Positions 47,519 through 56,551 of a DNA stretch of 64,000 nt are shown here, one piece after another. A model generated the notes under the pieces. It saw only the letters and a program-made list of their open reading frames with translations. It made no database searches and was not told the origin of the DNA. Source of the DNA: Haloarcula sebkhae (GTDB taxonomy: Archaea; Halobacteriota; Halobacteria; Halobacteriales; Haloarculaceae); assembly GCF_014647415.1 (NCBI RefSeq), contig NZ_BMPD01000004.1, positions 186,001 through 250,000 on the forward strand, written 5' to 3'. Position 1 is the stretch's first letter. Every line of letters starts with the position of its first letter. The position numbers were made by a program, and so were the translations under genes.

Positions 47519-49322
47519 CCGGGCCGGTCGCTTCTGTCGTCATGTTCCCGACACCATCCACATAGTACAGCTGCACGTCGCCGTTGTCGTAGGTTCGGTG
47601 GATCGTAGTGTCCCGTTCGATCTGCTCGAAATCCGCGGGATCGTATCGCCACAGACCGGAGTAATCGGGGAAGCCCTGTGGGTAGACGATGCGCCCTTTC
47701 CGAGTGATAAGCATGTACTGATCCGTCTCATAACTCTGCCCGAGCGTCCCGTACTCGGTGTAATTGAAGTGCGGAGGCGGTGCCATCGCGCTCGACCCGC
47801 CCTCGAAGGGGTGCGTGCCGATGCCATACTGAGCATGGTAGAAGCGGTAGTATCGCATGTCGAACTCAAGGAACCGGTTGGTCGCCGTCCCGTGTTCGGT
47901 CAGCCACTTCGTGCCTGACAGTTCCATCTCGGTGACCTGCTCGTTGCTCTCAGATTGGAGCGGTGCGGGGTAGAGAGTGAACACTGATAGCGAGATGACG
48001 AGGAGCAAAACGACGGCAGTCGTAGCCCGGAACCCAGTCTCGAACAGGGAGGTGTGACGCTGCCAGCCGACGACATCCCACGTCATCAAAAACAGCTGTC
48101 CACTGAGGATGACCGCAGTGATCTTCGCTATCTGGAACGGCCGTTCGTGCGGGACGATGAGGGGAAGGACGAGGAATGCGAGACCGCCCAGACTGAACAG
48201 GGCCATCGAGCCGGCGAGCATCGTGTCGTACGTCGTGATGGCGTAGTCACCCTGTCGGATAAGTAATAACAGGAGGCCGATGAAGGCGAACCCGAGCCCG
48301 AACAGCACGCCTTCGATACCGTACTTAAAGAAGGCAACGCGAACTAAGTCGATGAGCGCCGGGGATGCCTCCTGAGCCGTCTGTGTGTACCCGGATATCG
48401 GCGCACTCCCGCCGCTGGACCCAAACAGCGTCTCGTAGAGCCTGTTGAACCTGAGGATGATCCCTGCATAGTTCGTGTACCAGATAGCGAAGACGGCGAC
48501 GGACAGCGAGACGAAGTTCGTCGGTGAAGCGAACTGCTCACGTACTCGCGGCGCGTACCGCCCACCCACGTAGAGGAAGAACAGAATGATCCCAAAGAGT
48601 GCAGTCAGTGGGTGATAGAAGACGAAACCAACGAGCGCGAAGACGAACACTGCTCGGACTGCGGTGGTTGGCGATCGCTGGCTCTTGACAAACAGGTACA
48701 AAACGAGCGGAACGAGCGCGAGACTCATGTCGAACGGTCGTAGCATGGTGTGCGCGGGGCCGAGTATCGGCAGTAACACGAACACGAGACCGTAGAGGAC
48801 CTGTGTCCGGTCGCCAAACAGCGTCCGGAGGAGATAGAACATTCCGCCAAGGTACACCACCGAGAACACGAATGGGAGAAAGAGCGTCGTCACCGCGAGT
48901 TCGATTCCCGCCGCCTCCGAGATAGCCACCATGAGGAGGTGGATAGGTGGGTAGATGTTTGCCCCGATGTCGCCATCTGCCACGATGTCACGGGCGAAAC
49001 CTATGTGGCTGAGCGTGTCACCGCGTCCCCAGAGCTTGTAGCCACGGAGGTACGGCAACAGGAGGAGGATGGTGTCCGCGAGAAGGACGAGTGCGAGTCC
49101 GAACAGCCACGACCGACCCTCGGATTGGCGTGCGTCAGCGAGGATGACCATCGTCCCCAGAAACATCGACCCAATGAGTAACGCCCAGAAGTACAGCGGG
49201 TAGGCGTCGTACAGCGAGAGTTCGTACTGGTTGGCCTCGGGCACGAGATAGACGACCACGACTGCACCGAGCAGACAGACCAGTCCGACCAGAGCCAGCC
49301 ATCGCGGTGTCTTGTTGTTCAT
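47505..49322 (-). CDS. Polytopic membrane protein, GT-C glycosyltransferase-like
   Basis: 605 residues. About 12 hydrophobic spans fill residues 10-465, followed by a soluble region (about 480-600). Between spans near residue 100 comes WGRGDTLSHIGFARDI and then GANIYPPIHLLM, resembling the acidic first-loop motif and YPP.H segment of GT-C membrane transferases that use dolichol-linked donors. The C-terminal part includes WLTEHGTATNRFLEFDMRYYR. It may be a mannosyltransferase or related enzyme acting on the outer membrane face, or a polymerase-like protein. I do not recognise an exact family. Confidence 0.6.
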   Translation of the reverse strand: MNNKTPRWLALVGLVCLLGAVVVVYLVPEANQYELSLYDAYPLYFWALLIGSMFLGTMVILADARQSEGRSWLFGLALVLLADTILLLLPYLRGYKLWGRGDTLSHIGFARDIVADGDIGANIYPPIHLLMVAISEAAGIELAVTTLFLPFVFSVVYLGGMFYLLRTLFGDRTQVLYGLVFVLLPILGPAHTMLRPFDMSLALVPLVLYLFVKSQRSPTTAVRAVFVFALVGFVFYHPLTALFGIILFFLYVGGRYAPRVREQFASPTNFVSLSVAVFAIWYTNYAGIILRFNRLYETLFGSSGGSAPISGYTQTAQEASPALIDLVRVAFFKYGIEGVLFGLGFAFIGLLLLLIRQGDYAITTYDTMLAGSMALFSLGGLAFLVLPLIVPHERPFQIAKITAVILSGQLFLMTWDVVGWQRHTSLFETGFRATTAVVLLLVISLSVFTLYPAPLQSESNEQVTEMELSGTKWLTEHGTATNRFLEFDMRYYRFYHAQYGIGTHPFEGGSSAMAPPPHFNYTEYGTLGQSYETDQYMLITRKGRIVYPQGFPDYSGLWRYDPADFEQIERDTTIHRTYDNGDVQLYYVDGVGNMTTEATGPVTAG

Positions 49323-49761
49323 CTCCGTTCACCGCACCGTCGTCCGAAGGGTCTACTGCACTCCAGGCTGCGACCCACCCGCTTAACTACCCGATTCGCC
49401 GCCGACACTCGATGACCCGACCGCAGGGTGCCGATGTCGCTATCTGTACCACCGACCCGGTCGTCCGCGTCGTACACGCGCCCGCCGTCCATAGGAATAG
49501 AGTCCGCGCTGGGACCCATTGTTATAGCTCGCATTATCTGAACGTAGTGGCGCCGACGGTCACCGGGACACCGGCTCACACGCCGGGAACTCCGACGAGA
49601 GCAGTGGTGAGAATATTCTAACGCTGTTTCACATCATACGGTCGCTCGAAACCGTCTCGAGAGCCCCGGCGTCACGGATTCTCTCCGCTTTCCGCTCGAC
49701 TCGGTGTGGTTCAGAACATAAGATGCGATTAACTATATTCTGATCGAAAAAAGCGGAAACA
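49323..49761. other. Intergenic stretch without clear gene
   Basis: About 440 nt between a minus-strand and a plus-strand gene. Short frames on both strands have no recognisable family. The last 50 nt are AT-rich (TTAACTATATTCTG near 49730-49743), a probable TATA region for the small membrane-protein gene. Confidence 0.4.
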
Positions 49762-50064
49762 ATGAGCTTCTTGCAAAACGGTCCGCAGGCAGTTGCAGCA
49801 GCGGAAAACGAACGGCGGTTTCGTCTGTTCGCCGTCAGCGTGCTCGGCTTCTTACTCGTTTCACCCTTCCTGCTCAGACAGTTCGACCTCTTTACGGTCC
49901 AGACCTACGTCCTCGCTGGTTTCGTCTGGCTCCACGTCGTCGGGGAGATATTTTCGCCGGGTGAGCGGGGTGTCACGTGGTGGCGGTGGGTCCGGTGGCT
50001 ACAGCGACTCGGATGGCTCGTGGTCGGCTGGATTCTTTTCCAGCGCATTGTGGCAATCGTCTAG
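49762..50064 (+). CDS. Small membrane protein of unknown function
   Basis: 100 residues from ATG 49762 with a TATA-like box about 25 nt upstream. Three hydrophobic segments (about 23-40, 48-64 and 79-97: LFAVSVLGFLLVSPFLL, YVLAGFVWLHVVGEIF, WLQRLGWLVVGWILF). The central loop is PGERGVTWWRWVRW. I do not recognise a family. It sits between the GT-C-like gene and a DUF1616 gene, so a membrane accessory role in the glycan pathway is possible. Confidence 0.6.
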   Translation: MSFLQNGPQAVAAAENERRFRLFAVSVLGFLLVSPFLLRQFDLFTVQTYVLAGFVWLHVVGEIFSPGERGVTWWRWVRWLQRLGWLVVGWILFQRIVAIV

Positions 50065-50252
50065 TGACCGCAAACTGATGCTGTCTTCCATCGCTCTGGT
50101 ACGGGGACCGTTCGGTGCGTCTGTCCCCTAAACTGCTCTGCTAGGGATGTCGTTCTGTCGACTATCGTTTCGACTCTATTCTCAGCACCCACATCGCTGT
50201 CGGCGGCCGTGTGCTGAAGAGAAGTCTGCTCTCCACCGACGAGGTAAGCTTC

Positions 50253-51215
50253 TCAGGTACCCTCGCTGGGAACGTCCACCCAGATATGGACCGACCGGTA
50301 CGCCGAGTCAGCGTTCAGTTCGGTGTCAGCCGACACCTCCCCTTTGTACAGGAGGTACGTCAATCGGAGGTCCTCGCCGACGCGGTCCGGGATGACCGTG
50401 TGGGCCCGCTGGACAGATCCACCGTCCACAATCGTGACGCTGTACCGGTCGAGTTCCGACGAACTCTGTCGCTCTTTGCCATCGAAGGACTCCAGCAGGA
50501 CGACGACGGTGTAGGATGTCTGCTCGCCCTCGCGGTTGGTGATGCCGACTTGGAGTTGCGTGTCTTCTTCGAGGAGGATTTCGTCGGGGTAGTCACCGGC
50601 GACGCTGGTCGAGTCAGTGGGGTCAGCCGTCGTCACGGAGAAGGCCGTAAACTCCTCACCGGGGTCGGTGGTCGCGGCTGTCACCCCGATGCCAGCCATC
50701 GCTATGACCAGTCCCACGACGAGAAGAACGGTAACAACGGACCCGTCACGAACCCCTTTGAGTTGGGAAGACGTCCAGTGGAGTACGCGTGGGTCAAATC
50801 GCTCCGACGGCGGGATTGTCTGCCTACGGACGGCCGCGAGCGCGGTAAAGAGGAGCGTCACCGAACCGACGAGGGTGACGAAGAATGTCGGTTGCATCCC
50901 GAGCGGTGTGTAGCCCAGCCCTATCCCGAGAAGCGGCACGAGGAAGATGCTCACTCCGATTCCGAGAACCATCCGCTCGACGATGGTTATCTCTCCGTTC
51001 GCCCACGTCCTGCTTCCTGGAGACGCGCTCTTCGGGAACAGGAGCGCGATTATCGCGTAGCCCGGCGCGAAGAGTATCGCCGATACTCCGAGAAGCACGC
51101 TCGATACTGTCTCGATACCGAGGGCTCCCCGTACAGTAATCGACAACCCCAGTATCGCTATGAGGATGAGGTCACTGCCAAGAAACCCCGGTCTGTCTAC
51201 CAGACGGTCGGCCAT
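50253..51215 (-). CDS. DUF1616 membrane protein
   Basis: 320 residues. Four to five hydrophobic spans (about 15-45, 45-62, 80-105, 112-135 and 157-175) form the N-terminal half (SVLLGVSAILFAPGYAIIAL, VERMVLGIGVSIFLVPLLG). The C-terminal half, after about residue 180, is an extracytoplasmic Ig-like beta domain (EILLEEDTQLQVGITNREGE, YTVVVLLESFDG). DUF1616 proteins often occur in archaeal surface-glycan loci, but their biochemical role is not known. A broken relative lies at 29.5 kb. Confidence 0.82.
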   Translation of the reverse strand: MADRLVDRPGFLGSDLILIAILGLSITVRGALGIETVSSVLLGVSAILFAPGYAIIALLFPKSASPGSRTWANGEITIVERMVLGIGVSIFLVPLLGIGLGYTPLGMQPTFFVTLVGSVTLLFTALAAVRRQTIPPSERFDPRVLHWTSSQLKGVRDGSVVTVLLVVGLVIAMAGIGVTAATTDPGEEFTAFSVTTADPTDSTSVAGDYPDEILLEEDTQLQVGITNREGEQTSYTVVVLLESFDGKERQSSSELDRYSVTIVDGGSVQRAHTVIPDRVGEDLRLTYLLYKGEVSADTELNADSAYRSVHIWVDVPSEGT

Positions 51216-51455
51216 TACCGGTCAGACGGGGTCCCATCTCAAAAGTAAATGTCCGCTAACACCGATCGTTTGACGCGGGATTGTCAAATCCACTGTGCGA
51301 TTTTCGGAGGCCATGCGAACAGGTACGCGACACGCAGTTGATGGCACACAAGTTGACACTATTGCGAACCAGTTCCTAGTTTGCTGTAGTCTGACAACTA
51401 GTCTGAAACCAGCGGAGAAATACGTATCAGCGAGAAAATTAACAAGCACGTTCTG

Positions 51456-51560
51456 TTAACGTTCGACGACCTCGAAGCTGTTGCGGGTCCAGCGGTCGGC
51501 GTTGATGAGGTTGACACTGTCGACCACGACCCGCTCTCGCATCGCGCGGCCGACTCTCCG
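51456..51560 (-). pseudogene. Nucleotide-sugar dehydrogenase C-terminal remnant
   Basis: The minus strand reads MRERVVVDSVNLINADRW, then TRNSFEVVER and a stop at 51456-51458. This aligns with the last residues of the intact WecC at 28.1 kb (KMSGQTVVDPVDVIDAKRWA, DYGFDVQTI). Upstream codons are out of frame and no more of the enzyme is found. It is the tail of a lost dehydrogenase gene. The match is short, about 28 residues, but positionally consistent to the stop codon. Confidence 0.5.
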
Positions 51561-51646
51561 GGATTGAGGCGATATCAGCGGTTCGGACCGAAACGGAGCC
51601 CCCAATTCGGGCCCTCTCGACAGACTCGGATGCTGGTCTGGACTCG

Positions 51647-51874
51647 CTACACGTACTCGCTGAAATCCGTCATGTGGGTGTTGGTCTCTTTACCGGAGAT
51701 GCTTACACCTAAGCTGCCGACACCGACGGCTGCAGTTACCGCTGACAACCCGAACTGGAAGAAACTCCGCCTGTTAAGGTGTACTTTACCACGTCTATCT
51801 GCGTTTAGAGTGTCTGAAAGGCCCGATTCATCTCTATCGTCGTCAACCGCGTTGTGCTTATCGAACATACACAT
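51647..51874 (-). pseudogene. Truncated Tat-signal protein fragment
   Basis: 75 codons: an acidic N-region, NRRSFFQFGLSAVTAAVGVG (a twin-arginine signal with hydrophobic core), a short tail and a stop. Full-length Tat substrates of this locus, such as the beta-helix proteins, start similarly. Since nothing follows in frame before the dehydrogenase remnant, it is probably the 5' end of a deleted secreted-protein gene. Confidence 0.4.
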
Positions 51875-51926
51875 ACGTTTGAAGTAGGTATATGCTAATT
51901 AGCCGTTCTTACACTGTGTCGACAAA

Positions 51927-51973
51927 GTAGGTAGCTTTTAGCTACTTATGTGGGTAAAGTAGTTACCACATAA
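51927..51973. repeat. Two adjacent inverted repeats
   Basis: First, GTAGC-TTTTA-GCTAC (51931-51945). Directly next, TTATGTGG...CCACATAA (51946-51953 and 51966-51973), extended inward by three more pairs around a single bulged base. Both are AT-rich, without a run of T after them. They lie upstream of the truncated Tat fragment. Possible regulatory element, terminator or trace of a mobile-element end. Confidence 0.45.
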
Positions 51974-52336
51974 GGCTTCATCCGTGCTGGTTTGCCATAC
52001 GAGCGAATCAAATATGATAAAGTAATAATACAATACTGTGCGGAAAGGAGAGATTATACCAACCAGACGAGGTGGTGTCTGGTTAGATTCCGAAGTCAGT
52101 CTTGACACTAAAACGGGACGCACGTTCCGGGACACACGGTCGACGTGAAATGGTCTCGGGACAAGAGAACGCATAATTGGCCCGTCCCCGAACCGACAGT
52201 GGAGTATCAGACGCATACTAATATCCCTGTCAGGAATACGATGCAGTGATCCAATGAACAGCGACAGGGCAACCGACACGTCATCGTCGTGTGAGAATCG
52301 TCCAGGAGGGACAGTCGCGGCACGCACGTGGCTCCG

Positions 52337-53587
52337 ATGACCACTGACTTCGTCATCGTCTCCCAGCGGTACCCGCCGGAAAAAGGGGGGAATGCGTCGA
52401 GAATCCGCGACACGGCCGTCAACCTCGACAACGAAATCGGAACGACAGTTCTGGCACCGCTCCCGTGTTATCCCCCGGGAAACTTCGATCGGACGTGGGA
52501 GCGCAAGCGGACCGAACACGACGACGGAGTGGTCGTCCACCGTCTGTGGACGTGGCAACCCCAGACGGAGAACCCCTCTCTGCTCCGTCGACTGCCGTAC
52601 TATCTCGTCTTCGCGCTTCACGCGGCGCTCTGGCTGGTGGTCAATGTCCGGCAGTACGACGTCGTCATGACTTCAACACCGCCGATTACCACTGGGCTCC
52701 CCGGGATCGTGGCCGTCGCCATCGGGAAGCCGTGGATCGTCGATGTACGCGACCTGTGGATTGAGAACTCGATTGCTCTGGGATACATCACAGCGAACAG
52801 CCCGCTGGTGAAAGCCGGACGTGCGTTCCAGTCGGTCGCGTTACACACCGCCGACCGGATTACCGTGACGACAGAAACGCTCGGCGATGCCGTCACCGAC
52901 GCGTACGGCGGCGAACTCCGGGACCGGGTTCGTGTCATTCCGAACGGCGTCGACACCGACCGGTTTACACCGGAGACTGGGGCTGGCGATGCAGAAGATA
53001 GAATCGTGTACACGGGGAACATCGGGAGCGCACAGGCACTCGAACCGTGTATTCGGGCGATGCAACACGTGTCGAACGACGACGCCGAACTCCTGCTGGT
53101 CGGCGATGGGGACGAGGTGTCCCGACTCGAATCGGTGACGGAGCACCTCGACCTCGAAGACAGCGTGGAATTCGGCGGACTAGTGGACCGTGAGCGGATC
53201 CCGGAGATTCTCAACGATGCGACCGTCGGCTTGGCGCCAATAAAGGACAGTCCGGAGCTTGATTACGCGATGCCCACGAAGCTTTACGAGTACCTGGCGT
53301 GCTCGTTGCCAGTCGTAGTCACCGGACGGGGAGAAATCGAACGGTTCGTCACGGAGACCGCGGCGGGCATACACACTGAGCCCGATCCGGAACGCATCGC
53401 GGCGGCAATCGACACCCTCCTCGAAAACCCTGAGCAGCGGACGTCGATGGGTCGGGACGGGTACCGGCTCGTAACCGAGGAATACGACCGCGAGGCCATC
53501 GCGGGCCGACTCAGCGAAGAACTCCGGGCGCTGACGGCTAGTGAACGACAGGCACCACGCGCGGCCCCGAGTCCCGATGATGACTAA
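52337..53587 (+). CDS. Glycosyltransferase family 4, WbuB-like
   Basis: 416 residues from ATG 52337 (a GTG three codons upstream is possible). VIVSQRYPPEKGGNASRIRD opens the fold; GKPWIVDVRDLWIENSIALG and HTADRITVTTETLG are typical of WbuB-type GT4 enzymes. The donor half has PNGVDTDRF, VYTGNIGSAQALEP and the end-of-domain LEYLACSLP-like segment (YEYLACSLPVVV). In bacteria WbuB-like enzymes transfer aminosugars, in line with the WecB/WecC donor route. The stop overlaps the start of the heparinase-like gene. A broken paralogue is at 46.8 kb. Confidence 0.9.
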   Translation: MTTDFVIVSQRYPPEKGGNASRIRDTAVNLDNEIGTTVLAPLPCYPPGNFDRTWERKRTEHDDGVVVHRLWTWQPQTENPSLLRRLPYYLVFALHAALWLVVNVRQYDVVMTSTPPITTGLPGIVAVAIGKPWIVDVRDLWIENSIALGYITANSPLVKAGRAFQSVALHTADRITVTTETLGDAVTDAYGGELRDRVRVIPNGVDTDRFTPETGAGDAEDRIVYTGNIGSAQALEPCIRAMQHVSNDDAELLLVGDGDEVSRLESVTEHLDLEDSVEFGGLVDRERIPEILNDATVGLAPIKDSPELDYAMPTKLYEYLACSLPVVVTGRGEIERFVTETAAGIHTEPDPERIAAAIDTLLENPEQRTSMGRDGYRLVTEEYDREAIAGRLSEELRALTASERQAPRAAPSPDDD

Positions 53588-55451
53588 GCCGATCCGCGTG
53601 CTTCCGTCGATGGCCAGACTGTACGGTCACACGCTCACGCGGATGGAGCCGGCTCAGATCTTCGGGATGGCCGAACGGACGGCCCGTAACACCGTGCTCG
53701 CCCGGCTCCCGGTCGATTTCGACGAGCACTACGACAACGCGGTTCCCGAGCGGCTATCTGTCGCGACAGCCCCACTTGAATCGGACCTCGACGTGCTCCG
53801 GGAGGCACTCTCCGACTCGACCGTCCGATCGTTCCAGCGGCGGAGCCGCCGGGCGGCCGACGGCGAGGTGGCGTTTCTCAACCGGACGGTCCAGTCCGAT
53901 TCGCCGGCCCACCCCGACTGGTACGACCACGGGGCCGACAGTTATCCGTTGCTCTGGCCGCTGAAACTGTACGCGTTCGAACCGCTCCGGTGGGCAGTGC
54001 TGGGATTCGAGGACCCGCAGGCGGCTCCGGAGGAGGTCGTCGCGGTGTTCGACCAGTGGATCTGGGACTGGACCGACAGCATCGACATCGGCCGACCCGG
54101 CTACCTTCGCAGTGCGTGGACGCCATGGGCAGTCTCACTTCGGACACAGACGCTGGCTCGGTACCTAGCGTGGCGAACCGGCGGTTCTCAGGAAGGCGTT
54201 CCCGAGGGACTGAGCGAGGCACTTGTCGGGGAGATATACCGAAATTCGCTCTTCCTTGCCAACCACGTGGAAGGTGACGTCGGCGGCAACCACCTCGTTG
54301 AGAACGGGCTCGCACTGCTCATGGCTGGATTGTTGTTCCCTGACACCGACGAATCCTGGTTCTGTACGGGGCGCTCGATACTCGGCCGTACTGGAGCCAA
54401 ACAGTTCCTCCCCGACGGCGGCCACTACGAGCGGTCGCCGATGTACCACGCGATTGTGACGACGCGGTACGTGACGGCCTGCTCGTTACTGGCGGCCAGC
54501 GAGCGAACGGTCCCGGCCTGGTTGACGGCGATGACGGAACAGGCTGTGGCATACCTGCGATACCTCTCACCACCGGACGGGCGGCTCCCGCTATACAACG
54601 ATGCCGTCTTCGGACAATCGCTCCCGTTGATCGACTGCTTGGGATATGCCGAGAGCGTCGGGTTTACTGCCGATGACCGGGCCGTTCCGTCACAAAGTCC
54701 CATGGGCGCTGAGACGGGGTATTACTGGCTCGACACCGACTACGGGCGGTTACTGGTAGACGGTGGGCCTGTGGGGCCTTCCCATCTGCCCGGGCACTCC
54801 CACAACGACATGCTGAGCATCCTGCTCTGGATCGGCGGACAGCGCGTGCTCACAGATACTGGTGTGTACGACTACGCCGACAACGAGCGGCGGCAGTACG
54901 CTCGAAGTGTCGCCGGCCACAACACTGTTCAGGTCGGTGAGACGGAGCCTATCGAAATCGGTGGCAAGTACCTCATGGGCGCGCGGACGGAACCGACGGT
55001 CGACTACGGGGGGTCGGACCCGACCCTATTCAGAGGACACTACGAGACAGCCGCCACCGCACCAGCGTCGTACCGACACGACAGGACGATTCTCGCTAGC
55101 GACGACTGGTGGTTGGTCCGGGACGAACTCCGGGGGGCCGACACGGAGACCGAGCCGAGCGTCTCTCGGCTCCACTTCCATCCGGAGGTCGCAGTCACGG
55201 TCGGGGATTCGGGGACGGTGCGGGCGACTGGCGGTGACGACGACTCGACTCTGCTCAGCGTCCATCCGCTCGGCGTCAGTGACGCTCGGACGACGACGAC
55301 CGAGTACTTCCCGGAGTTTGGCGTCGCAGAAGAGCGACAGACGCTAGAACTGGAGGCCAGGCAGGAGTCGGGAACGACTGCCTTGGGGTACCTCCTCGTC
55401 CCGTCGGCCGGTGGCCACAGAGCGCCCAACCGTTCGGATGGGAACAGGTAA
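53577..55451 (+). CDS. Heparinase II/III-like polysaccharide lyase
   Basis: 624 residues from ATG 53577, whose start overlaps the end of the upstream glycosyltransferase gene (ATGATGACTAA), so translation is coupled. Residues 1-340 form the alpha-helical toroid ([56 protein letters not shown]); 380-620 form the beta-sandwich ([40 protein letters not shown]). The HSHND segment and the NHLVENG and YERSPMYH segments carry the expected active-site Asn, Tyr and His. The family cleaves uronic-acid-containing polysaccharides by elimination. No signal peptide, so as annotated it would be cytoplasmic. Acts probably on the locus's own ManNAcA-type glycan; inference. Confidence 0.87.
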   Translation: MMTKPIRVLPSMARLYGHTLTRMEPAQIFGMAERTARNTVLARLPVDFDEHYDNAVPERLSVATAPLESDLDVLREALSDSTVRSFQRRSRRAADGEVAFLNRTVQSDSPAHPDWYDHGADSYPLLWPLKLYAFEPLRWAVLGFEDPQAAPEEVVAVFDQWIWDWTDSIDIGRPGYLRSAWTPWAVSLRTQTLARYLAWRTGGSQEGVPEGLSEALVGEIYRNSLFLANHVEGDVGGNHLVENGLALLMAGLLFPDTDESWFCTGRSILGRTGAKQFLPDGGHYERSPMYHAIVTTRYVTACSLLAASERTVPAWLTAMTEQAVAYLRYLSPPDGRLPLYNDAVFGQSLPLIDCLGYAESVGFTADDRAVPSQSPMGAETGYYWLDTDYGRLLVDGGPVGPSHLPGHSHNDMLSILLWIGGQRVLTDTGVYDYADNERRQYARSVAGHNTVQVGETEPIEIGGKYLMGARTEPTVDYGGSDPTLFRGHYETAATAPASYRHDRTILASDDWWLVRDELRGADTETEPSVSRLHFHPEVAVTVGDSGTVRATGGDDDSTLLSVHPLGVSDARTTTTEYFPEFGVAEERQTLELEARQESGTTALGYLLVPSAGGHRAPNRSDGNR

Positions 55452-55455
55452 GCCA

Positions 55456-55614
55456 GCCGGGACCGCTACCGAGGAACGGCTTCTCTTCTTCCGGCAGGTC
55501 GAGATAGGGAATCTTGTCGCCACCGATATCTAACGTCCGGACGACAACGCACTTATCCGGGAACGTGTCGACCCGGTTTAGACGTTTTGTTGCGATATCG
55601 GGAAGTCTGTTCAC
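55456..55614 (-). pseudogene. PTS enzyme I (PtsI) internal fragment
   Basis: The minus strand from 55614 reads [15 protein letters not shown], then [20 protein letters not shown] and EEKPFLG before similarity ends. [12 protein letters not shown] and E(E/K)NPFLG are hallmarks of the PEP-binding region of enzyme I of the phosphotransferase system. Only about 50 of some 570 residues are present, with no start or downstream part. It lies directly after the heparinase-like gene, overlapping nothing. It is a residue of a lost gene or an imported fragment. Confidence 0.65.
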
Positions 55615-55851
55615 CGTTCCGTGCCGATGTCTATCTGTGGCAGTGCCTACCGCTCAGATGGGCGAACCCGGCACATATCTGCGATATATAGACTAATAGC
55701 GCCCGATATGGACATATACAAACGGTATTTACGTGTGTATCAGCATCCACTGGTATCGAAGTTCGTATGTGGACCGATCCCTGAGCGGTCTGCTGCGATC
55801 TGAGCAACCACGAGAATTTTATACCTGACATTACAAGCGGGAAATCAGACG
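55615..55851. other. AT-rich gap before the lipoprotein genes
   Basis: About 240 nt. GATATATAGACTAATAG near 55683-55699 and GAATTTTATACCTG near 55813-55826 are TATA-like; the second lies about 30 nt before the lipoprotein ATG and is a probable promoter. No gene seen. Confidence 0.35.
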
Positions 55852-56551
55852 ATGGTCCCCTTTACTCGACGCACTCTCCTCCACAGCGTCTGCGGGCTGG
55901 CGACAGTGCTAGCTGGCTGTAGCGGGGTTTTCGAGGGTAGCGGCGAATCAACACACACTGCTTCCAGAAACGGACGGTTCGAGTGCCTCCAGCGCAGGAT
56001 CGGTATCTGACCCGGATGCAGTCGTCACACGCGTTGATACCGATCGTCAGCCAGTCTGGCTCGATGATGAAGACGGTCGGCCGACCGAAAGCTCACATTC
56101 TCGTCCAATGGAATCCGAGATTATCGATACGGCGGCCAGGGCTGACCGGGTCAGCGTCGTCGAAGACGCGGACCGGTCGGAAATACGGTCCTTCCTCGAT
56201 GGGACTGATTTCGATACAGAAACCGTCTATGTCCAGACTGTGACAATCGAGGAGTGTTTTCAACTAACGCTCTGTCAGATCCGGTGGGCGGCTGATAACA
56301 TCACGACCGACTACGGTCGGGTGAGCCGACCCTACGACGAGCCCTGCACAGCGGGCAATAAAATATACGCGGTTTGGGTCATCCGGATTCCCGACACAGT
56401 CAACGCAGACGACATCTCCAGCTATTCCTCCTCAATTGGCGGCAACAGTTGCGAAAGACAGCGAGACGGTGCCGAAGGGGAAAGTGAGGGCGGGAGCGAG
56501 GCAGCACTGAGCAATGACCGACGCACCCAGTCCGATGGTGAGCAGGCATGA
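55852..56551 (+). pseudogene. Frameshifted Tat lipoprotein gene
   Basis: ATG 55852 begins FTRRTLLHSVCGLATVLAGC, a twin-arginine signal with lipobox. After about 39 codons this frame runs into a stop at 56008-56010. The +1 frame, open from 55922 to 56551, continues smoothly: ETDGSSASSAGSVSDPDAVV, RVSVVEDADRSEIRSFLDGT, and a Cys-containing domain to QSDGEQA. A one-base change around the A-run at 55967-55970 explains it. The intact product would be a lipid-anchored protein of about 230 residues of unknown function, with the next lipoprotein gene overlapping its stop (ATGA). Could be a sequencing error. Confidence 0.7.
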
